Notes under the pieces: generated by a model | The model's database searches: none | Told to the model about the DNA's origin: nothing | What the model saw: only the letters and a program-made list of their open reading frames with translations | Translations under genes and position numbers: made by a program | From: Paraescarpia echinospica | Lineage: Eukaryota > Annelida > Polychaeta > Sabellida > Siboglinidae | NCBI GenBank assembly: GCA_020002185.1 | Contig: CM034543.1 | Span: 11,225,634 to 11,289,633, forward strand | Length of the DNA stretch: 64,000 nt | Direction: 5' to 3' | Shown: positions 1 to 10,140 of the stretch, one piece after another | Position numbering within the stretch: the first letter of the stretch is position 1 | How the letters are laid out: every line of letters starts with the position of its first letter

Positions 1-131
1 AGCTGATACGCGTGCAATATCGTTATAGCAGCTGGAGGCCGGAGCTGTCAGATTGGCCTGTGCGCGTGTATTAAGCTTGTGGCTTTGGCGATCGCTGGTG
101 TTGCAACGACGAATAGGTGGAAATATAGGCA

Positions 132-1026
132 TTATTCGTGTGTGATTTGGAATGCTGGTGGAGTGGGCCAAATGTGTAGGTGGAAATATTCGTGTGTGAG
201 TTGGAATGCGAAAGCAGCAATAAACGGTGAGAAATAAATGTCTTGTGGTTCTTCGGGGGCGATGTCAAGGAACTCGGTGTAGGCGTAGTCGTCGTCGGCG
301 TCTGTGGTTTCTGTGTGTAAGGTTGGCTGTACGGATAATGTAGGTCGTGAAGGTGGTGTCGGTGCGAGGTCAATGCGGCGAGGAGAGGCCTCTACGAAAT
401 GAATGCAGACGCCCCGGCCTATGGGGCACGTCCGATGCGCGAGGTCTGGCGATATGAGATATATATCCGTTCTGTTGGGCAAAGGAAAAGCAGCTTAGTT
501 TTTCATCAAAACCTGTAATAGGGCGTCTGAAAATAAAGGTAGATTAGTGACTTTGAAAAGAAAACGCTATAGTATTTATCAAAGCCGTAATGGGGCGTCA
601 TTGATGGCTTGTGAAAATGTAAATAAAGGTATTAGCAGGGAATTGGAAGCGTTATTTTATATTTAAGGTATACTTAAAAAAGAAAAGCAACTATAGTTTC
701 CATCAAAGCCTTTTGAAAATGTAAATAAAGGTAACATATTAGCAGTGAAGTGGAAGCGTTATTTTATAATTAGTATCGTTGAAGGTGGAAACGTACCTTT
801 GGCTGGGGCGTCGGGCTTGAGTAGGCGGCACACTATTCTCGGCGGCTTGGGGAGGCGGCGCAGTGTAAACAAAACAATTAGTTAGTTAGTTAGTGAACGT
901 TGTAAAAAGAAAGCAGTAATGTGATACGAAGGAAAGCCGTATTAGGTGAGTTAGGAAAACGTACCTGTTTTGTAGTTGTCGGGGGGTCGACTCGTCAGCT
1001 TTGTGCTCATCTTTGGGCGGCTCCAT
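132..1026 (-). pseudogene. Left-arm copy of the three-exon foldback gene, splice acceptor lost
   Basis: This mirrors the gene model at 8,134-9,028. Exon 1 is 965-1,026 (ATG at 1,026-1,024), exon 2 is 797-862 and exon 3 is 132-471. The donors after exons 1 and 2 are kept as AG/GTACGT. The acceptor before exon 2 reads AC instead of AG (863-864 on the minus strand), so normal splicing of intron 1 should fail. Exon 3 stays open and differs from the right copy by Tyr to Cys in the GRGV(Y/C)IHF segment. I recognise no domain. The protein would be Pro-rich at the N terminus and acidic in the middle (TDADDDYAY). Confidence 0.5.
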
Positions 1027-1085
1027 CGTGAGAAATGAATTGCGCGGTTGTTGCGCAGTTGTTTTAGCGCGGTGACGTGTAGCGG

Positions 1086-1145
1086 TTTAGACACGTGCGC
1101 CGTAGATTTGCATGAGGGGCTGACGTCACTGTTTATATAACGCGC
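1086..1145 (+). promoter_or_regulatory. E-box, octamer, CRE and TATA cluster, left arm
   Basis: Read on the plus strand: CACGTG at 1,092-1,097, octamer ATTTGCAT at 1,106-1,113, CRE TGACGTCA at 1,121-1,128 and TTTATATAA at 1,132-1,140, all within 50 bp. With upstream motifs followed by TATA, the expected start is near 1,165 and transcription would run into the 101-bp array. An AATAAA lies at 1,262-1,267, so a short polyadenylated transcript is possible. The TATA core is itself palindromic, so divergent firing toward the small gene (ATG at 1,026) is also possible. Motifs are seen; activity is inferred. Confidence 0.55.
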
Positions 1146-1349
1146 TTATGTAACTGTTTGTAAGTGTCTAAAACGGCAGTTAATGGTGAAATCCCCGAAA
1201 CCTAAGCGGTCAATAATATACAGTAGGGACTGGAGAATCGTATGGTAATCTTATATTAGAAAATAAAAGCGGCGTTCTGTTTGTGCACTAGGCTGACCGA
1301 GAGGTTTTTTCAGTTTTAGTAACCTTGTTAGAGTTGGCTGTTTCGTGGT

Positions 1350-1535
1350 GCGCGCGTGCACACTCATGGGGGCCGCGTGCACACTTATGGGGACCGCGAG
1401 CAAAGCGGCTATATAGTGGGCCGGGTGGCGCACGACTATGTATCGTCGGTGTGGTGTTGTTACCGTTGCAGTAACTTTGTATGTTGGTTACCGTTGCAGT
1501 AACTGGGTGTGTCGTTGCCGTTGCAGATCGTTGTT
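1350..1535. repeat. Promoter-proximal iterons, left arm
   Basis: Two ~21-bp copies of a GC-rich motif (core CACTYATGGGGRCCGCG) lie at about 1,359-1,409. Three copies of a GTTRCCGTTGCAG motif lie at about 1,458-1,530. The CCGTT/AACGG core resembles a Myb-type site, but that is a loose match. The same set is mirrored at 7,620-7,806. They sit between the TATA cluster and the start of the tandem array. Confidence 0.55.
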
Positions 1536-1572
1536 GACCGTGGTTCCGCCTGTTCACGGAGAGGCCCCGAAG

Positions 1573-3577
1573 CTTTCTTCAGTGTTTCCTGTCTACAGCC
1601 CCTGTCTCCATCTCTTCCGTTCTTATTGTATAGGGGTGAGGGACTGGTACAGTATTGTAACATTTGTTCTTTTCTTTCTCCAGTGTTTCCTGTCCACGGC
1701 CCCTGTATCCATCTCCTCCAGTCTTATTGTATAGGAGTGAGGGTCTGGTACAGTAATGTGACAATTGTTCTGTTCTTTCTCCAGTGTTTCCTGTCCACAG
1801 CCCCTGTCTCCATCTCCTCCAGTCTTATTGTATAGGGGTGAGGGTCTAGTACAGTATCTTAACTCTTGTTCTGTTCTTTGTCCAGTGTTTCCTGTCTACA
1901 GCCTCTGTCTCCATCTCCTACAGTCTTATTGTATAGGGGTGAGGGTCTGGTACAGTATTGCAACACTCGTTCTGTTCTTTCTCCAGTGTTTCCTGTCTAC
2001 AGCCCCTGTCTCCATCTCCTGCAGTCTTATTGTATAGGGGTGACGGTCTGGTACAGTATTGTAACACTTGTTCTGTTCTTTCTCCAGTGTTTCCTGTCCA
2101 CAGCCCCTGTCTCCATCTCTTCCATTCTTATTGTATAGGGGTGAGGGTCTGGTACAGTATTGTAACACTTGTTCTGTTCTTTCTCCAGTGTTTCCTGTCT
2201 ACAGCCCGTCTCCATCTCCTCCAGTCTTATTATATATGGGTGAGGGTCTGGTACAGTTTTGTAACACTTGTTCTGTTCTTTCTCCAGTGTTTCCTGTCTA
2301 CAACCCTTGTCTCCATCTCCTCCAGTCTTATTGTAAAGGGGTGAGGGTCTGGTACAGTATTGTAACACTTGTTCTGTTCTTTCTCCTATGTTTCCTGTCT
2401 ACAGCCCCTGTCTCCATCTCCTTCAGTCTTATTTTATAGGGGTGAGGGTCTGGTACAGTATCGTAGCCTGTCCACAGCCCCTGTCTCCATCTCCTCCAGT
2501 CTTACTGTATAGGGGTGAGGGTCTGGTACAGTATTGTAACACTTCATCTGTTCTTTCTCCAGTGTTTCCTTATTGTAAAGGGGTGAGGGTCTGGTACAGT
2601 ATTGTAACACTTGTTCTGATCTTTCTCCAATGTTTCCTGTCTACAGCCCCTGTCTCCATCTCCTCCAGTCTTATTTTATAGGGGTGAGGGTCAGGTACAG
2701 TATCGTAGCACTTGTTCTGTTCTTTCTACAGTGTTTCCTGTCTACAGCCCCTGTCTCCATCTTCTCCAGTCTTATTGTATAAGGGTGAGGGTCTGGTACA
2801 GTAATGTGACAATTGTTCTGTTCTTTCTCCAGTGTTTCCTTTCCACAGCACCTGTCTCCATCTCTTCCAATCTTATTGCATAGGGGTGATGGTCTGTACA
2901 GTATTGCAACACTTGTTCTGTTCTTTCTCCAGTGTTTCCTGTCCACGGCCCCTGTATCCATCTCCGCCAGTCTTATTGTATAGGGTTGAGGGTCTGGTAC
3001 AGTAATGTGACAATTGTACTTTTTTTCTCGTGTTTCCTGTCCACAGCCCCTGTCTCCATCTCCTCCAGTCTTATTGTATAGGGGTGAGGGTCTGGTACAG
3101 TATTGTAACACTTCATCTGTTCTTTCTCCATTGTTTCCTATCTACAGCCCCTGTCTCCATCTCCTCCAGTCTTATTGTATAGGGGTGAGGGTCTTGTACA
3201 GTAATGTGACACTTGTTCTGTTCTTTCTCCAGTGTTTCCTGCCTACAATCCTTGTGTCCATTGCCTCCAGTCTTATTGTATAGGGGTGAGGGTCTGGTAC
3301 AGTAATGTGACAATTGTTCTGTTCTTTCTCCAGTGTTTCCTGTCCACAGCCCCTGTCTCCATCACCTTCAGTCTTATGGTATAGGGGTGAGGGTCTGGTA
3401 CAGTAATGTGACAATTGTTCTGTTCTTTCTCCAGTGTTTCCTGTCCGCGGCCCCTGTCTCCATCTCCTCCAGTCTTATCGTATAGGGATGAGGGTCTGGT
3501 ACAGTAATGTGACAATTGTTCTGTTCTTTCTCCAGTGTTTCCTGTCCACAGCCCCTGTCTCCATCTCCTCCAGTCTT
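1573..3577. repeat. ~101-bp tandem repeat array, left arm
   Basis: About 20 head-to-tail units, each with landmarks TTTCTCCAGTGTTTCC, then CCCCTGTCTCCATCTCCTCC, then GGGGTGAGGGTCTGGTACAG. Units are mostly 100-102 bp with a few truncated ones (for example near 2,205 and 2,460-2,580). Each plus-strand unit has a pyrimidine tract ending in CAG and a GGTGAGG that looks like a weak splice donor. Open frames through it exist in several registers and on both strands, which comes from the repeat and not from coding. The paired array is at 4,372-7,588. Confidence 0.9.
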
Positions 3578-3829
3578 CACCACAAGCCCAATGCACAAGT
3601 ATCAGCTGTCAACGAACGCCTGCCTATGGCCAACTAGCGCACATAACACACCGCGTATGCTGGCGCACAGCCAGCTGACAGCCAAAATAAACAAAACCCG
3701 CTTAACGCTTAACGCTCATACACTGCATAAAGTCTGACAGTACACGTCGACATACGATACCCCCGTTCGGCAGTGAGGTACGTGATACTTATGTCTTAAC
3801 CACTATTATGTGCTATGTGCTGACGAACA
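3578..3829. repeat. Inner spacer of left arm
   Basis: Unique sequence between the array and the central loop, matched in inverted orientation by 4,121-4,371. No gene is visible. Confidence 0.6.
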
Positions 3830-4120
3830 CTTCTTTTATCTCTCTTTTTTTGTGTGTAAAATAAAAAAGGTTCAGGAGCCCCCACCCCCAAAACGCCCTA
3901 CGGGCGTTTTGGGGCCCCGTCGTGGGGGCTCCTGAACCTTTTTTATTTTACACACAAAAAAAGAGAGATAAAAAAGTGACCCCTTAGGTAGGTAGGTAGG
4001 TAGGTAGGGATAGTCCTTATGTTAGGTAGGTTGTTTATACGAGTATCGGCGCCGTAGTGACGCCGTCGTCGAGCACGCGACGTTTGGCGTAGAAGTAGCT
4101 CAACGCCGCGCGCTCCTGAA
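3830..4120. repeat. Central loop with a nested hairpin
   Basis: Between the paired arms there are 291 bp. Inside, 3,833-3,885 pairs with 3,922-3,976. At the centre 3,886-3,898 and 3,902-3,914 form a perfect 13-bp GC-rich stem with a 3-nt loop. A 7-nt bulge follows at 3,915-3,921. The right side carries an unpaired ~144 bp with a GGTA tetranucleotide run near 3,985-4,010. Confidence 0.8.
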
Positions 4121-4371
4121 TGTTCGTCAGCACATAGCACATAATAGTGGTTAAGACATAAGTATCACGTACCTCACTGCCGAACGGGGGTATCGTATGT
4201 CGACGTGTACTGTCAGACTTTATGCAGTGTATGAGCGTTAAGCGTTAAGCGGGGTTTGTTTATTTTGGCTGTCAGCTGGCTGTGCGCCAGCATACGCGGT
4301 GTGTTATGTGCGCTAGTTGGCCATAGGCAGGCGTTCGTTGACAGCTGATACTTGTGCATTGGGCTTGTGGT

Positions 4372-7300
4372 GAAGACTGGAGGAGATGGAGACAGGGGCT
4401 GTGGACAGGAAACACTGGAGAAAGAACAGAACAATTGTCACATTACTGTACCAGACCCTCATCCCTATACGATAAGACTGGAGGAGATGGAGACAGGGGC
4501 CGCGGACAGGAAACACTGGAGAAAGAACAGAACAATTGTCACATTACTGTACCAGACCCTCACCCCTATACCATAAGACTGAAGGTGATGGAGACATGGG
4601 CTGTGGACAGGAAACACTGGAGAAAGAACAGAACAATTGTGACATTACTGTACCAGACCCTCACCCCTATACAATAAGACTGGAGGCAATGGACACAAGG
4701 ATTGTAGGCAGGAAACACTGGAGAAAGAACAGAACAAGTGTCACATTACTGTACAAGACCCTCACCCCTATACAATAAGACTGGAGGAGATGGAGACAGG
4801 GGCTGTAGATAGGAAACACTGGAGAAAGAACAGATGAAGTGTTACAATACTGTACCAGACCCTCACCCCTATACAATAAGACTGGAGGAGATGGAGACAG
4901 GGGCTGTGGACAGGAAACACGAGAAAAAAAGTACAATTGTCACATTACTGTACCAGACCCTCAACCCTATACAATAAGACTGGCGGAGATGGATACAGGG
5001 GCCGTGGACAGGAAACACTGGAGAAAGAACAGAACAAGTGTTGCAATACTGTACAGACCATCACCCCTATGCAATAAGATTGGAAGAGATGGAGACAGGT
5101 GCTGTGGAAAGGAAACACTGGAGAAAGAACAGAACAATTGTCACATTACTGTACCAGACCCTCACCCTTATACAATAAGACTGGAGAAGATGGAGACAGG
5201 GGCTGTAGACAGGAAACACTGGAGAAAGAACAGAACAAGTGCTACGATACTGTACCTGACCCTCACCCCTATAAAATAAGACTGGAGGAGATGGAGACAG
5301 GGGCTGTAGACAGGAAACATTGGAGAAAGAACAGAACAAGTGTTACAATACTGTACCAGACCCTCACCCCTTTACAATAAGGAAACACTGGAGAAAGAAC
5401 AGATGAAGTGTTACAATACTGTACCAGACCCTCACCCCTATACAATAAGACTGGAGGAGATGGAGACAGGGGCTGTGGACAGGCTACGATACTGTACCAG
5501 ACCCTCACCCCTATAAAATAAGACTGAAGGAGATGGAGACAGGGGCTGTAGACAGGAAACATAGGAGAAAGAACAGAACAAGTGTTACAATACTGTACCA
5601 GACCCTCACCCCTTTACAATAAGACTGGAGGAGATGGAGACAAGGGTTGTAGACAGGAAACACTGGAGAAAGAACAGAACAAGTGTTACAATACTGTACC
5701 AGACCCTCACCCATATATAATAAGACTGGAGGAGATGGAGACGGGCTGTAGACAGGAAACACTGGAGAAAGAACAGAACAAGTGTTACAATACTGTACCA
5801 GACCCTCACCCCTATACAATAAGAATGGAAGAGATGGAGACAGGGGCTGTGGACAGGAAACACTGGAGAAAGAACAGAACAAGTGTTACAATACTGTACC
5901 AGACCGTCACCCCTATACAATAAGACTGCAGGAGATGGAGACAGGGGCTGTAGACAGGAAACACTGGAGAAAGAACAGAACGAGTGTTGCAATACTGTAC
6001 CAGACCCTCACCCCTATACAATAAGACTGTAGGAGATGGAGACAGAGGCTGTAGACAGGAAACACTGGACAAAGAACAGAACAAGAGTTAAGATACTGTA
6101 CTAGACCCTCACCCCTATACAATAAGACTGGAGGAGATGGAGACAGGGGCTGTGGACAGGAAACACTGGAGAAAGAACAGAACAATTGTCACATTACTGT
6201 ACCAGACCCTCACTCCTATACAATAAGACTGGAGGAGATGGATACAGGGGCCGTGGACAGGAAACACTGGAGAAAGAACAGAACAAGTGTTGCAATACTG
6301 TACAGACCATCACCCCTATACAATAAGACTGGAAGAGATGGAGACAGGTGCTGTGGACAGGAAACACTGGAGAAAGAACAGAACAATTGTCACATTACTG
6401 TACCAAACCCTCACCCTTATACAATAAGATTGGAGAAGATGGAGACAGGGGCTGTAGACAGGAAACACTGGAGAAAAAACAGAACAATTGCTACGATACT
6501 GTACCAGACCCTCACCCCTATAAAATAAGACTGGAGGAGATGGAGACAGGGGCTGTAGACAGGAAACATTGGAGAAAGAATAGAACAAGTGTTACAATAC
6601 TGTACCAGACCCTCACCCCTTTACAATAAGACTGGATGAGATGGAGACAAGGGTTGTAGACAGGAAACACTGGAGAAAGAACAGAACAAGTGTTACAATA
6701 CTGTACCAGACCCTCACCCATATATAATAAGACTGGAGGAGATGGAGACGGGCTGTAGACAGGAAACACTGGAGAAAGAACAGAACAAGTGTTACAATAC
6801 TGTACCAGACCCTCACCCCTATACAATAAGAATGGAAGAGATGGAGACAGGGGCTGTGGACAGGAAACACTGGAGAAAGAACAGAACAAGTGTTACAATA
6901 CTGCACCAGACCCTCACCCCTATACACTAAGACTGCAGGAGATGGAGACAGGGGCTGTAGACAGGAAACACTGGAGAAAGAACAGAACGAGTGTTGCAAT
7001 ACTGTACCAGACCCTCACTCCTATACAATAAGACTGTAGGAGATGGAGACAGAGGCTGTAGACAGGAAACACTGGACAAAGAACAGAACAAGAGTTAAGA
7101 TACTGTACTAGACCCTCACCCCTATACAATAAGACTGGAGGAGACGGAGACAGGGGCTGTGGACAGGAAACACTGGAGAAAGAACAGAACAATTGTCACA
7201 GTACTGTACCAGACCCTCACTCCTATACAATAAGACTGAAGGCGATGGAGACAAGGGCTTTAGACAGGAAACACTGGAGAAAGAACAGAACTAGTGTTAC

Positions 7301-7588
7301 AATACTGTACCAGTCCCTCACCCATATACAATAAGACTGGAGGAGATGGAGACAGGGGCTGTAGACAGGAAACACTGGAGAAAGAACAGAACAAGTGTTA
7401 CAATACTGTACCAGACCCTCACCCCTATACAATAAGACTGGAGGAGATGGAGACAGGGGCTGTGGACAGGAAACACTGGAGAAAGAAAAGAACAAATGTT
7501 ACAATACTGTACCAGTCCCTCACCCCTATACAATAAGAACGGAAGAGATGGAGACAGGGGCTGTAGACAGGAAACACTGAAGAAAGCT
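4372..7588. repeat. ~101-bp tandem repeat array, right arm
   Basis: Reverse complement of the left array but about 1.2 kb longer, roughly 32 units by length. The excess comes from higher-order duplication: blocks near 5,000-5,350 recur about 1,249 bp later, and blocks near 5,510-6,190 recur about 1,007 bp later. This shows recent unequal exchange or slippage within the array. Open frames here are rejected as coding. Confidence 0.9.
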
Positions 7589-7619
7589 TCGGGGTCTCTC
7601 CGTGAACAGGCGGAACCAC

Positions 7620-7806
7620 GGTCAACAACGATCTGCAACGGCAACGACACACCCATTTACTGCAACGGTAACCAACATACAAAGTTACTGCAACGGTAAC
7701 AACACCACACCGACGATACATAGTCGTGCGCCACCCGGCCCACTATATAGCCGCTTTGCACGCGGTCCCCATAAGTGTGCACGCGGCCCCCATGAGTGTA
7801 CACGCG
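7620..7806. repeat. Promoter-proximal iterons, right arm
   Basis: Mirror of 1,350-1,535. Three CTGCAACGG(C/T)AAC repeats span about 7,630-7,702, and two 21-bp GC-rich repeats span about 7,757-7,800. They lie between the array and the TATA cluster. Confidence 0.55.
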
Positions 7807-8015
7807 CGCACCACGAAACAGCCAACTCTAACAAGGTTACTAAAACTGAAAAAAACCTCTCGGTCAGCCTAGTGCACAAACAGAACGCCGCTTTTATTTT
7901 CTAATATAAGATTACCATACGATTCTCCAGTCCCTACTGTATATTATTGACCGCTTAGGTTTCGGGGATTTCACCATTAACTGCCGTTTTAGACACTTAC
8001 AAACAGTTACATAAG

Positions 8016-8075
8016 CGCGTTATATAAACAGTGACGTCAGCCCCTCATGCAAATCTACGGCGCACGTGTCTAAAC
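8016..8075 (-). promoter_or_regulatory. TATA, CRE, octamer and E-box cluster, right arm
   Basis: TATATAAAC begins at 8,021, TGACGTCA is at 8,032-8,039, ATGCAAAT at 8,047-8,054 and CACGTG at 8,063-8,068. On the minus strand these read as E-box, octamer, CRE, then TATA, the usual upstream-to-TATA order, pointing into the array. On the plus strand the ATG of the small gene lies 107 bp downstream of the TATA core at 8,134, so a divergent promoter is plausible. Confidence 0.55.
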
Positions 8076-8133
8076 CGCTACACGTCACCGCGCTAAAACA
8101 ACTGCGCAACAACCGCGCAATTCATTTCTCACG

Positions 8134-9028
8134 ATGGAGCCGCCCAAAGATGAGCACAAAGCTGACGAGTCGACCCCCCGACAACTACAAAACAGGTACG
8201 TTTTCCTAACTCACCTAACACGGCTTTCCTTCGTATCACATTACTGCTTTCTTTTTACAACGTTCACTAACTAACTAACTAATTGTTTTGTTTACAGTGC
8301 GCCGCCTCCCCAAGCCGCCGAGAATAGTGTGCCGCCTACTCAAGCCCGACGCCCCAGCCAAAGGTACGTTTCCACCTTCAACGATACTAATTATAAAATA
8401 ACGCTTCCACTTCACTGCTAATATGTTACCTTTATTTACATTTTCAAAAGGCTTTGATGGAAACTATAGTTGCTTTTCTTTTTTAAGTATACCTTAAATA
8501 TAAAATAACGCTTCAAATTCCCTGCTAATACCTTTATTTACATTTTCACAAGCCATCAATGACGCCCCATTACGGCTTTGATAAATACTATAGCGTTTTC
8601 TTTTCAAAGTCACTAATCTACCTTTATTTTCAGACGCCCTATTACAGGTTTTGATGAAAAACTAAGCTGCTTTTCCTTTGCCCAACAGAACGGATATATA
8701 TCTCATATCGCCAGACCTCGCGCATCGGACGTGCCCCATAGGCCGGGGCGTCTACATTCATTTCGTAGAGGCCTCTCCTCGCCGCATTGACCTCGCACCG
8801 ACACCACCTTCACGACCTACATTATCCGTACAGCCAACCTTACACACAGAAACCACAGACGCCGACGACGACTACGCCTACACCGAGTTCCTTGACATCG
8901 CCCCCGAAGAACCACAAGACATTTATTTCTCACCGTTTATTGCTGCTTTCGCATTCCAACTCACACACGAATATTTCCACCTACACATTTGGCCCACTCC
9001 ACCAGCATTCCAAATCACACACGAATAA
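8134..9028 (+). CDS. Three-exon hypothetical gene of the foldback element
   Basis: Proposed exons are 8,134-8,195, 8,298-8,363 and 8,689-9,028. Introns are 8,196-8,297 and 8,364-8,688, both with GTACGT donors and pyrimidine-rich CAG acceptors. Both junctions keep phase 2, and the joined frame is open for about 155 codons to the TAA at 9,026-9,028. The N terminus (MEPPKDEHKADESTPRQ) is charged and Pro/Gln-rich. The middle has an acidic stretch, and the end has an imperfect internal repeat around LTHEYFHLHI and FQITHE. An earlier acceptor at 8,632-8,633 gives another open frame (RRPITGFDEKLSC...) ending near 8,790. I recognise no family. Intron 2 contains degenerate ~90-bp repeats of the exon-like ACGCCC-TTACAG segment. 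Confidence 0.4.
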
Positions 9029-9113
9029 TGCCTATATTTCCACCTATTCGTCGTTGCAACACCAGCGATCGCCAAAGCCACAAGCTTAATACACGCGCAC
9101 AGGCCAATCTGAC

Positions 9114-9710
9114 AGCTCCGGCCTCCAGCTGCTATAACGATATTGCACGCGTATCAGCTGCTACCAACTGTGTTTCCAACTCACACACGATAAATCCAGC
9201 GATCACCAAAGCCACAAGCTTAATACACGCGCACTGACAGCTCCGACCTCCAGCTGCTATTGCACCGCTAATGCACGCTTATCAGCTGTTACCAACTGAC
9301 ACACGAATAATGCCTATATTTCCACCTATTCAACACCAAACACCAGCGACCGCGACAGCTCCGGCCTCCAGCTGCTATAACGATATTGCACGCGTATCAG
9401 CTGCTACCAACTGTGTTTCCAACTCACACACGATAAATCCAGCGATCACCAAAGCCACAAGCTTAATACACGCGCACTGACAGCTCCGACCTCCAGCTGC
9501 TATTGCACCGCTAATGCACGCTTATCAGCTGTTACCAACTGACACACGAATAATGCCTATATTTCCACCTATTCAACACCAAACACCAGCGACCGCCAAA
9601 GCCACAAACTTAATACGCGCGCACTGACAGCTCCAGCCTCCAGCCGCTATGACGATATTACACCGCTGATGCACGCGCATCAGCTGTTGTCAAAAATCAG
9701 CTGTACCGCA
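9114..9710. repeat. 243-bp tandem satellite
   Basis: The segment starting at 9,114 is repeated from 9,357 with a period of 243 bp, with a third partial copy to about 9,710. Within each unit shorter half-units repeat the CAGCTG-rich and CACACGATAA-type blocks. It overlaps the outer end of the foldback right arm, so the arm ends in or near satellite DNA. Confidence 0.8.
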
Positions 9711-9953
9711 GCCAGCACTGACAGGCAATACCCACAACCTTAATACAAGCGCCTATGCGACACGAAAAACATTTATCCGGCCTTCCGTCAAACAATGCAC
9801 ATAAAACTCCTACAGACTGACATATGACACCCCATTCGCCAGTGAGTCGTGAAAACCAGGCCACTCAATTGCCCTCCTGATCTCCAGCGCGCCGGGCGTA
9901 ATCTAAACCGCTCGACTAACCTCGATGATCCCCACCCCCACCACCGCACCGGG
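9711..9953. other. Intergenic, no gene seen
   Basis: No supported coding or RNA gene. The sequence is GC-richer than the DNA further right and leads into the heat-shock-element repeat. Confidence 0.5.
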
Positions 9954-9956
9954 CTA

Positions 9957-9984
9957 GAAGCTTCTAGAAGGTTCTAGAACCTTC
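9957..9984. promoter_or_regulatory. Perfect heat-shock element, six pentamers
   Basis: Alternating GAA and TTC triplets occur every 5 bp: GAA at 9,957, TTC 9,962, GAA 9,967, TTC 9,972, GAA 9,977 and TTC 9,982. This is the nGAAn inverted-pentamer array bound by HSF trimers. Three pentamers is the usual minimum; here there are six without a mismatch. Confidence 0.75.
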
Positions 9985-10102
9985 CCGCGCGTCATGATAT
10001 TAAACTCGCTGATCCCCAGGGGCGTCACTTCACTCTAAAATCTTTCCCACCTCCCCGTGCACCTAATTAATACTAATTGGTCGCTATTTACTATTTTGTC
10101 TA

Positions 10103-10140
10103 GAAGCTTCTAGAAGGTTCTAGAACCTTCTAGAACCTTC
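10103..10140. promoter_or_regulatory. Perfect heat-shock element, eight pentamers
   Basis: GAA/TTC alternate at exact 5-bp spacing from 10,103 to 10,140, eight pentamers in all. No gene starts within 300 bp. A palindromic TTAATTAATTAA tract follows at about 10,312-10,325. Confidence 0.75.

Larger units (their letters stand above)
1..9160. mobile_element. Large foldback (long inverted repeat) element
   Basis: The first 3.83 kb reappears as reverse complement at about 4,121-9,160. Base 1 pairs with about 9,160, so the left arm starts before the window. Each arm contains, from outside inward, a three-exon gene model, a promoter-like cluster, short iterons and an array of ~101-bp repeats. The right arm is about 1.2 kb longer because its array is longer. 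Arms differ by scattered substitutions, including a lost splice acceptor on the left. Long inverted repeats with internal tandem arrays recall Drosophila foldback (FB) elements; that is an analogy of architecture only. No transposase is visible. An assembly fold-back is the main alternative. Confidence 0.8.

Noticed and set aside
1573..3577. Many 60-130-codon open frames on both strands of the 101-bp array
   Set aside because: They recur in shifted registers with each repeat unit, on both strands and in both arms; no conserved product or start context.
4372..7588. CRISPR-like regular repeat
   Set aside because: Units are contiguous ~101-bp tandem repeats with no distinct spacers, in a eukaryotic context.
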